From Terriglobia bacterium (GTDB taxonomy: Bacteria > Acidobacteriota > Terriglobia > Bryobacterales > UBA6623), in NCBI GenBank assembly GCA_009838515.1, contig VXRL01000081.1, forward strand, positions 1 through 64,000: DNA of 64,000 nt, read 5' to 3'. Under the pieces are notes generated by a model. That model had not been told where the DNA came from. It ran no database searches and saw nothing but the letters and a program-made list of their open reading frames with translations. Made by a program: the position numbers and the translations under genes. This document shows, in pieces, positions 57,932-64,000 of this stretch. Numbering within the stretch: the first letter of the stretch is position 1; each line of letters opens with the position of its first letter.

Positions 57932-58765
57932 ATGCTTGATCGATCAGGCGTTCTTGAACGCGAGATGGAAGCGAAGTGTAAGCACTTCGGATCCGTCCAA
58001 TGCGTTGTAAATCGCGACCATATGACCCCCGAAACGAACTGTGACCCGTTCACCATCCGAATCGGCACTTGGAACACTAGGTGGGCCAAGCCAAGCAGCA
58101 TCGGCGGCAAGATCATCAGCAAGGTGCTCGCCGCTTCAGACTGCGACGTGCTGTGCGTAACCGAAGGATTCGCGGGGATCCTCCCCGAAGGAGGTCATGT
58201 CATCGATGCAGGCAAGGATTGGGGCTACCGCATCTACAAGGGCCGCAGGAAGGTGCTGTTGTGGAGCAAGCAACCTTGGACTCCCCACATTGATGCCGTC
58301 GGCTCCGCAGATCTGCCAGGCGGTAGGTTCGTGGCGGGTAGCACAGAAACACTGTCGGGGGCTTGCCTGACTGCCGTTGGCGTCTGCATCCCTTGGAGCG
58401 GTGCGCACGTGAAGAGTGGCCGCAAGGACCGCACGTGGTGGCAGGATCATGAAGCATGGCTAGCAGGATTCGGGAAGCTGCGTAGCGGAATGTCCGAATC
58501 GCGAACCATCATCTTGGGCGACTTCAACCAGAGGATTCCGAAGACCCACGCACCGCTCCGGGCATACAAGGCGCTCAACTGCGCGTTCAATGGGTTCAAG
58601 TTTGCGACCGAGGGGGAGTTGTCAGGGGGACAGAGGTTGATTGATCATATTGCGCATACACCTGACCTCACCCCAGGCAGTATAGGGGTCTGGGACAAGC
58701 AGGCTGCCGATGGGACATCCCTATCGGACCATTTCGGCGTATGGTGCGACTTCAGCGCAGGCTAG
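57932..58765 (+). CDS. EEP-fold phosphodiesterase/nuclease-like protein
   Basis: A 277-residue endonuclease/exonuclease/phosphatase-fold protein. It has IRIGTWNTRWAK (Asn), LCVTEGFAGI (Glu), IILGDFNQRIP (Asp-Phe-Asn), QRLIDHIAHTP (Asp) and LSDHFGVWCDF (Asp-His), a full set of catalytic residues in correct order. Mets at 57932, 57965 and 58022 are alternative starts. It stands alone on the plus strand. A palindromic CAGGC/GCCTG hairpin overlaps its stop codon (58758-58772). The substrate (nucleic acid, phosphoinositide or sugar phosphate) is not distinguishable. Confidence 0.75.
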   Translation: MLDRSGVLEREMEAKCKHFGSVQCVVNRDHMTPETNCDPFTIRIGTWNTRWAKPSSIGGKIISKVLAASDCDVLCVTEGFAGILPEGGHVIDAGKDWGYRIYKGRRKVLLWSKQPWTPHIDAVGSADLPGGRFVAGSTETLSGACLTAVGVCIPWSGAHVKSGRKDRTWWQDHEAWLAGFGKLRSGMSESRTIILGDFNQRIPKTHAPLRAYKALNCAFNGFKFATEGELSGGQRLIDHIAHTPDLTPGSIGVWDKQAADGTSLSDHFGVWCDFSAG

Positions 58766-59111
58766 CGGCCTGACAGGAGGAGTCTTCGGTGTCGACTACG
58801 GTCACAGCCTATCTCGGTCACGGTCGGCAATAGCTGAGTGAACAAGGGTGCGGTGGGTCTGTCGGATCAAGCGTGTAAGCAGCGGGGATGCCATTCGCGC
58901 GTTGAAGACCACAATGGATCTCTCCCGGCCTGACAGGGATGACAGACTTGGGAGTACTCTGCCGTGATCGCCTGCGACGACTTCCTCGTGCGATTTGCAG
59001 CAGCCCCTGTCTGCGTTCACGATGAAGCTTGGGATGACCCCGACGATACTCCCGCCCCCTTTGTCTTCGATCATTCATAGTTGCGGGCGTGTCTCGCAAT
59101 ACCGGCCAGGT
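58766..59111. other. Intergenic stretch between the EEP and cobQ genes
   Basis: No gene recognised. The stretch contains a GCCTGACAGG decamer twice (58768 and 58929 areas) and a plus-strand frame reading VIACDDFLVRFAAAPVC to a stop at 59080, which lacks recognisable homology. It separates convergent genes. Confidence 0.35.
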
Positions 59112-60587
59112 CTAGGCAGCGCCCCATCTGGGAACTCGGGCACATCGCAGCAAGGCATCAACGTCAAGGTCTGATGCGAGCGCGTCGGCAACTTCGTCAA
59201 GCGCTTTATCGACGGCAGTTGCGTAGCGAATCGAGGAATCGGGCCTTGCGCCGAGCCTTTTAAGCCACTCGCGTCGGTATCTGTCGTTCGCCAGCAAGCC
59301 GTGCAGATAGGTACCTTCGATCCGTCCGTCCTCGCTGCGGGCCCCGTCCGGACCGCCGTCCATATGCAGCAGTGGATTCTGCAACTGAGGACCAGCCGTC
59401 CGCCCGGCATGGATCTCATAGCCGCAAACCGGTATCCCGGAGACCGCGCATCGACCTTGGGCCTGCCTCACGGTCTTTTGAGCCACCATCGTCGTGGAAA
59501 CATCGAGCAAACCCAATCCGGCCCCGGCAGCTGCTGCGCCGTCCACGCCACTGGGGTCGCGAACGTTGTGTCCCAGCATCTGGAATCCGCCGCATATTCC
59601 CAGCACATAGCCGCCATTCCTAGCGTGCGAGATTACGTCGTGGTGCCAGCCCTGAGATCGCAGAAACTTGAGTTCCGAAACCGTTGACTTGGTGCCGCAC
59701 AGGATGATCGCATCGGCATCGCGAGGAATCGCGCTTCCCGGATGCACAAACGAGAAGTCCACTTCGGGCTCAAGGCGCAGCGCATCCAAATCGTCGGAAT
59801 TGGCGATCCGTGACAGCACGGGCGCAACAACGCGCAGGTGACCGCCCGGGTGACGCCGCTCCGATCTCAATGACGTCGCATCTTCGGCGGGAAGCGTAGC
59901 GGCCGACTCGAGCCAGCGGACCATGCCGAAGCAGTGCCAACCTGTTCGTTGACGCACGACGGACAGCCCGTCCTCGAACAGCCCCGGGTCGCCCCGGAAC
60001 TTGTTGACGATGAATCCGCAGACCTGCTGCCGGTCTTCGTCGCCCAGAACGGCATGGGTGCCGACGAGAGCGGCTATCACTCCGCCACGATCGATGTCAC
60101 CGACGATGCAGACTGGCACGTCAGCCTTTGTTGCGAAGCCCATGTTGGCGATATCTCCGGGGCGTAGATTGACCTCAGCTGGGCTTCCGGCCCCTTCTAC
60201 CACCAGCAGGTCGTACTCTCGAGCCAGCCTTTCCAGCGACTCCTTGATGGCTGGGAGAAGCGTCTTGCTGTAGCCGCGAAATCCGCTCGCGCCCAGCGAG
60301 CCGGAGGGGTGCCCGTGGACGATGACTTGGGACACACGGTCCGCTTGCGGCTTGAGCAGGACCGGGTTGAAGTCCGTGCAAGGCTCTATCCCGGCGGCCA
60401 TTGCTTGGAGCGCCTGTGCCCTGCCGATTTCTCCGCCTCCCGGACAGACGGCGGCTTGGTTGGACATGTTCTGAGGCTTGAAGGGGGCTGCGTGAATGCC
60501 CCGTTTGCGGGCGAGTCGGCATAGCCCCGCCACGATTAGGGACTTGCCGACATCGCTGCCGGTCCCTTGGATCATGATGGCCTTCAT
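59112..60587 (-). CDS. cobQ: Cobyric acid synthase CobQ
   Basis: A 491-residue glutamine-dependent amidotransferase that amidates adenosylcobyrinate a,c-diamide side chains in late cobalamin synthesis. The start at 60587 precedes IMIQGTGSDVGKSLIVAGL, the ATPase P-loop. GDIDRGGVIAALVGT, the class I glutaminase Cys (VLGICGGFQMLGH) and the His of GTYLHGLLAND are all present. It lies downstream of a FecCD-type transporter on the same strand, with 245 nt between it and the ATPase gene. No other cob genes are visible here. Confidence 0.93.
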   Translation of the reverse strand: MKAIMIQGTGSDVGKSLIVAGLCRLARKRGIHAAPFKPQNMSNQAAVCPGGGEIGRAQALQAMAAGIEPCTDFNPVLLKPQADRVSQVIVHGHPSGSLGASGFRGYSKTLLPAIKESLERLAREYDLLVVEGAGSPAEVNLRPGDIANMGFATKADVPVCIVGDIDRGGVIAALVGTHAVLGDEDRQQVCGFIVNKFRGDPGLFEDGLSVVRQRTGWHCFGMVRWLESAATLPAEDATSLRSERRHPGGHLRVVAPVLSRIANSDDLDALRLEPEVDFSFVHPGSAIPRDADAIILCGTKSTVSELKFLRSQGWHHDVISHARNGGYVLGICGGFQMLGHNVRDPSGVDGAAAAGAGLGLLDVSTTMVAQKTVRQAQGRCAVSGIPVCGYEIHAGRTAGPQLQNPLLHMDGGPDGARSEDGRIEGTYLHGLLANDRYRREWLKRLGARPDSSIRYATAVDKALDEVADALASDLDVDALLRCARVPRWGAA

Positions 60588-60832
60588 CGCCACCGTTGTC
60601 GCAGCCTTCCGCGTCGCGACTCGCGCTCGCGTCCCGCGTGCTCGGGGAACATGCGGGCCATTCCCGAACAGACGAGCAGGTTCATCGAGCCGTCGTCTCA
60701 GCAATCCCCAGATTCGCGGGCCTGGACGCAGCGGAGGCTGTGAGCGGCGCGGTGATGGGTGCGCCGAATCTGCTCGGATGCATTGCAGGCCCCTGCCGCA
60801 TCGAATGTCACCCGATGACCATGACCCCGACC

Positions 60833-61648
60833 CTAGCGGGAGCCCGCGCCTCTCGCTCGCACGCCTTCAGACCGGGCCGCTAGGCGGTGGAAGACAAGCG
60901 TCTCGATGCCGTTGGCTGGGCGAAGGCGCTCAACCCTCACGCCGAACACGGGCTCTATCAGGTCGTCGCGCACCACGTCAGCAACCGTCCCGAACGCTTG
61001 GAGTCGACCTGCGTTCATCAGCGCGACTCGATCCGCCCACCGCAGCACGGCGTTGAGATCGTGCAATGCCACCGCGACGGCCTTGCCATCATCGGCAAGC
61101 TCCTGAAGCAGCTGGAGCGTTTCAAGCGAGTGGTCGATGTCCAAGCTGGCCGTTGGCTCGTCTAGCAAGATCACCTTGGCCTCCGTAGCCAAGCTGCGTG
61201 CAATCAGAACTCGTTGGCGCTCGCCACCGGACAGTTCGTTTACGAGGCGGCGCTCCAAGTGCGCGACATCCGCTCGCGCCAGCGCGGCGTCAACGGCCTC
61301 AACGTCGGCGCTGCCGAGCAGGTCGAATCGGCCAACATGCGGATAGCGCCCCATGCTGACAACATCCCGAACCGTGAACGCAAAATCGATCCGCGTGTCT
61401 TGCGGGACAAAGGTGATCTGGCGCGCTATTTCCTGCCGCGGCACACGGGCTAGGGTGTCCCCGTCCAGTTCCGCCCGCCCGTCGGTGGGTCTCCAGAGCC
61501 CGGCGAGCAGGCGGAGCACCGTTGACTTGCCGGAGCCGTTGGGTCCCACCACGGCCGTCACGCTCTGGGACTCGACCGAGAGCGAGACATCCCGGACTAG
61601 GGAGCGGCCGCCGATCTCGATGCCGGCATTGCACAAGGAAAGCCTCAA
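60833..61648 (-). CDS. ABC transporter ATPase, FecE/BtuD-like (cobalamin or siderophore import)
   Basis: A 271-residue ATPase. The start is a TTG that overlaps the permease stop (TTGA), followed by LRLSLCNAGIEIGG. It shows Walker A GPNGSGKST, PQDTRIDFAFTVRDVVSMGRYPH (the Q-loop and FecE/BtuD hallmark), signature LSGGERQR, Walker B VILLDEPTASLD and H-loop ALHDLN. The upstream open frame (to 62083) is not part of the protein. It works with the FecCD permease and the two binding proteins. Confidence 0.93.
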   Translation of the reverse strand: MRLSLCNAGIEIGGRSLVRDVSLSVESQSVTAVVGPNGSGKSTVLRLLAGLWRPTDGRAELDGDTLARVPRQEIARQITFVPQDTRIDFAFTVRDVVSMGRYPHVGRFDLLGSADVEAVDAALARADVAHLERRLVNELSGGERQRVLIARSLATEAKVILLDEPTASLDIDHSLETLQLLQELADDGKAVAVALHDLNAVLRWADRVALMNAGRLQAFGTVADVVRDDLIEPVFGVRVERLRPANGIETLVFHRLAARSEGVRARGAGSR

Positions 61649-62751
61649 AAGTATCCGATCTCCTTGCGTCGCTGCCGTAGCAGGTAGAGGAAAAATGGTG
61701 CCCCAAATGCCGCAGTCACGATGCCCAAGCGGATCTCGCCGGGAGGGTTGGCGGTCCGCGCCAACAGGTCGCATGCGATCACGAAAGTGGCGCCCGTCAC
61801 GACGCTTCCCGCCAGCAGCATGCGGTGCGAAGGGCCTAGGACCAGTCGCAGCGCATGAGGCACGACGAGGCCGACGAAGCCGACCACTCCGCTCACTGAG
61901 ACTGCGGACGCTGTCAGCAGTGCTGCCGCGACAAGAACCGCTCTCCTGACCGGCTCCACGTCCACGCCGAGCGCAGAGGCCGTCTCTTCTCCGAGCAGCA
62001 GCAGGTCGAGGTCGCGCGAATACCAGAACGCGACCAACAAGCCCAGAACCACGAACGGCGCGCAGATCAAGACATGCGTCCAAGTCCGACTGTCAAGCCC
62101 GCCCATCAGCCAGAACACAATTTCTCCCGCGATTTGCCAGTCGACGAAGCTGAGCGAAATGAGTAGAGACGAGCAGGCAGTGATCATGGCCCCCAGTGCG
62201 ATGCCTGCAAGCAGCAGGGTGGCCACCGGTGCCCTTCCTGACTGGCTTGCGATCAAGTAGACAGTAAACAGGGCCAAGAATGCGCCAATGAATGCAGTCA
62301 ATGGCAGCCACAGCGCCGAACTCGCCGTCAATCCGGTGATGAACGCGACCACCGCGCCCAACGCCGCTCCTTGACTCACTCCGATGATGCTGGATTCGGC
62401 CAGCGGGTTGCGAAACACGCCCTGCAACTGGGTCCCCGCAACAGCCAAGGCGGCGCCGACGAGGCCCGCGACAATGACCCGGGGCGTGCGGATCAACCAG
62501 ACGATCGCTTGGTCGGCGTCGGAAACGGAGCCAGGGTCGATCCAGCCGGCCGGCAGGACCTTGGCCGCGATAACGCGAGCGACCACCTCCCAAGCGACCG
62601 CTGTGCTGCCGATCGCCACCCCCGCCACGGCCACGACGACGAGCAGGGCCGATACGACGGGAAACACAACAAATGCCGGTGATCGCCACCTTCGACCACC
62701 TGGCGTGTCCGCGCCCAGACGTTCTCCTTCAGGAGATGGGTTCGCCGTCAC
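61645..62751 (-). CDS. FecCD/BtuC-type ABC permease
   Basis: A 368-residue inner-membrane permease with about ten hydrophobic segments. Family landmarks are AWEVVARVIAAKVLPAG, LIRTPRVIVAGLVGAALAVAGTQLQGVFRNPLAESSIIGVSQGAALGAV (in several short blocks) and VGFVGLVVPHALRLVLGPSHR. This is the BtuC/FecD family, importing cobalamin, haem or ferric siderophores. Its start overlaps the binding-protein stop (ATGA) and its stop overlaps the ATPase TTG, so the three genes are coupled. The adjacent CobQ favours a cobalamin substrate. Confidence 0.93.
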   Translation of the reverse strand: MTANPSPEGERLGADTPGGRRWRSPAFVVFPVVSALLVVVAVAGVAIGSTAVAWEVVARVIAAKVLPAGWIDPGSVSDADQAIVWLIRTPRVIVAGLVGAALAVAGTQLQGVFRNPLAESSIIGVSQGAALGAVVAFITGLTASSALWLPLTAFIGAFLALFTVYLIASQSGRAPVATLLLAGIALGAMITACSSLLISLSFVDWQIAGEIVFWLMGGLDSRTWTHVLICAPFVVLGLLVAFWYSRDLDLLLLGEETASALGVDVEPVRRAVLVAAALLTASAVSVSGVVGFVGLVVPHALRLVLGPSHRMLLAGSVVTGATFVIACDLLARTANPPGEIRLGIVTAAFGAPFFLYLLRQRRKEIGYF

Positions 62752-63728
62752 ATGCCCTCCCCAAAGAGCCCGCTGGCGATCGCTTCCATCAGACCAACCG
62801 CGTGCTGTGACATGGCCGTGAACTGGCGACTCTCCACGAGCAGAATCTGCCCGTTGCGCCCTGCCTTGGTGACAGCGATGCCCGCGTCGGCAAGCAGCTG
62901 GCCCCGGACTTGGTCAGAGGCCCCCCGGTCGGCTGGAGCCACGATCCAGTCCGGGTCCCATGCAGCGACTTGCTCGCTGCTGATGTCGGCGTACTGCCCA
63001 AGGCCTTGCTCAGAGGCAACATTGATTGCCCCGAGTGCGGTCAGTATGTGATCGAACAGCGAGCCATGCCCCAAGGTGCTCCCGTAGGTCGAATAGGGCA
63101 ACACGCGTGGTGCGTGCGCGCTGGGCGGCCTGCGCGCCTTGGCCTGGTCAACTCTCTCGCGAAGACGACGTATCTCCAGCTCAGCTGCGGAGTCATCGCC
63201 TGTGACAAATCCGACAGCGGCGATTCCCTGGGCGATCTGTTCGAAGTCCGCAAAGACTGTGCGCAAGCGAAACGTCGGAATGCCTGCATGCCGGAGTACA
63301 TCCTCGAAATCTGCTCTGGCCCGGTCGGACAGCAGCATCAGGTCGGGACTCGCGCGAAGCACGGCCTCCAAGTCGGAAGTGTCCGCCATGTGCATCCGCG
63401 CGGCGATCTCGTGTACAAAGCTGTAGCCCGGGTCCGTGGCGTATGGGCTCACCGCCACAATGCGGTCCAGATCGGTGATGGCAAACAAGAAATGGTCGAT
63501 TGAAAGGGCCTGAGAGCCGATGGCTTGCGGCGGCGCTTCGATCAAGAGCTCCCGGCCGCTGGTGTCAACCGCGCGCCGCGGGAACTTCCCTGCAGAACCT
63601 AAGTCAGACAGGCGCGACCTAGATGTGAGTGCGCCCGGTAGCGCACCGTCGAATCGTAGTGCTACCGCGAACAGAACCGCACATAGGGCGATCCCAAGTG
63701 CCGCGACGATCCGGTATGGGTGTCTCAT
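62748..63728 (-). CDS. Periplasmic binding protein of the cobalamin/siderophore transporter (first copy)
   Basis: A 326-residue class III (BtuF/FepB) binding protein with an N-terminal membrane anchor or signal (RIVAALGIALCAVLFAVAL). Landmarks are PPQAIGSQALSIDHFLFAI, ASPDLMLLSDRAR, YSTYGSTLGHGSLFDHILTALGAIN and ISSEQVAAWDPDWIVAP. It is coupled by overlap to the permease and to the neighbouring second binding protein. The signal lacks an obvious lipobox. Confidence 0.85.
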   Translation of the reverse strand: MRHPYRIVAALGIALCAVLFAVALRFDGALPGALTSRSRLSDLGSAGKFPRRAVDTSGRELLIEAPPQAIGSQALSIDHFLFAITDLDRIVAVSPYATDPGYSFVHEIAARMHMADTSDLEAVLRASPDLMLLSDRARADFEDVLRHAGIPTFRLRTVFADFEQIAQGIAAVGFVTGDDSAAELEIRRLRERVDQAKARRPPSAHAPRVLPYSTYGSTLGHGSLFDHILTALGAINVASEQGLGQYADISSEQVAAWDPDWIVAPADRGASDQVRGQLLADAGIAVTKAGRNGQILLVESRQFTAMSQHAVGLMEAIASGLFGEGM

Positions 63729-64000
63729 GCTGGGTCCGGGTAGAGAGCGACCGCCAACCGCTCGGCTAGGTCGATCACTCGGTGAGAAGTGGACAGGAAG
63801 ATATGCGGCGGCAGTACCAAGATGCGGCCGTTGCGCCCTGCCTCCGTCACGGCGAAAGCGGGATCGCGCAAGAGAGTCGTCTGGTCACCGGAACCGTCGC
63901 CGGGCAGGGCCCCGGTCACGATCCAATCCGGGTTCCAGCGCGCCACCTGCTCGCTGGAAACACGGCCGTAGGAGACCATCCCTTGCTCTGCAGCTACGTT
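63725..64000 (-). CDS. Second periplasmic binding protein, truncated by the window edge
   Basis: The C-terminal part (91 residues visible, continuing past 64000) of a second BtuF/FepB-like binding protein: NVAAEQGMVSYGRVSSEQVARWNPDWIV, then EAGRNGRILVLPPHIFLSTSHRV. It shares the SSEQVAxWxPDWIV block with the first copy. Its stop overlaps the first copy's start (ATGA). Two tandem binding proteins feeding one permease are unusual and suggest duplication with divergent ligand choice. Confidence 0.8.
   Translation of the reverse strand, partial: NVAAEQGMVSYGRVSSEQVARWNPDWIVTGALPGDGSGDQTTLLRDPAFAVTEAGRNGRILVLPPHIFLSTSHRVIDLAERLAVALYPDPA

Noticed and set aside
58802..59074. 90-codon minus-strand frame in the gap before cobQ
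   Set aside because: No ribosome-binding site, no recognisable domain and competing frames on the other strand. Left as intergenic.
60588..60832. Possible further B12 gene or riboswitch between the ATPase and cobQ
   Set aside because: No convincing frame or cobalamin-riboswitch core was seen. The apparent Arg/Ser-rich frames look like shadows.
1..64000. tRNA, rRNA, CRISPR array, insertion sequence or prophage
   Set aside because: No tRNA T-loop/anticodon arrangement outside coding sequence, no regularly spaced repeats, transposase or integrase motifs were recognised on reading.

Overview
The window is GC-rich, densely coded bacterial chromosome. The gene content points to Acidobacteriota, probably a Bryobacterales/Solibacter-like or related lineage. 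Markers are a PadR regulator paired with a 'permease prefix' membrane protein, large TonB-receptor-like barrels, a DUF1549/DUF1553 cytochrome with a DUF1501 protein, Cys-type sulfatases, Tat-exported Gfo/Idh/MocA and TIM-barrel proteins, a CehA/McbA metalloprotein and a PQQ quinoprotein. No rRNA, tRNA, CRISPR array, IS element or prophage was recognised. The assignment is an inference from family content, not from a marker gene.

Layout. 0-7.5 kb: outer-membrane barrel, PadR operon, di-haem cytochrome c, sulfatase, serine hydrolase. 7.5-18 kb: a tandem-duplicated alpha/beta hydrolase, then two paralogous outer-membrane barrels flanking a TolB-propeller/PHP-type metalloprotein, with a frameshifted remnant of a Slam-like (DUF560) barrel between them. 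18-24 kb (minus strand): exported beta-propeller lactonase, Tat-exported enolase-superfamily enzyme, a bacterial-microcompartment hexamer and a CoA-acylating aldehyde dehydrogenase with an unusual C-terminal extension, then a DUF3108 protein. 24-31 kb: lipid kinase, an oversized DNA ligase LigA with a duplicated HhH domain, LexA, an M24 peptidase and a Gfo/Idh oxidoreductase.

32-36.4 kb: a compact plus-strand cassette of HAD phosphatase, deoxyhypusine-synthase-like protein, PfkB/RfaE-type kinase, GmhA-type SIS isomerase and EEP phosphatase. Three of the four junctions are tight. This and the microcompartment pair are the best candidates for undescribed systems. 36.5-43 kb: secreted hypothetical protein, FmdB zinc ribbon, PQQ dehydrogenase, a pterin operon (two PTPS/QueD paralogues plus FolE), a TlpA-like thioredoxin and bacterioferritin. 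43-51 kb: TIM-barrel protein, a GluR0-like glutamate-receptor potassium channel, and a PSD1/DUF1501/GlcF-type operon.

51.5-64 kb: ECF sigma factor with a membrane partner and a bactofilin-like/RDD membrane protein, a Gfo/Idh plus HEAT pair, a second sulfatase, a second EEP protein, and a minus-strand cobalamin locus (two binding proteins, FecCD permease, ATPase, CobQ) running off the right edge.

Functions come from motif recognition in the translated sequence. No searches were run, so family-level calls are firmer than substrate-level ones.
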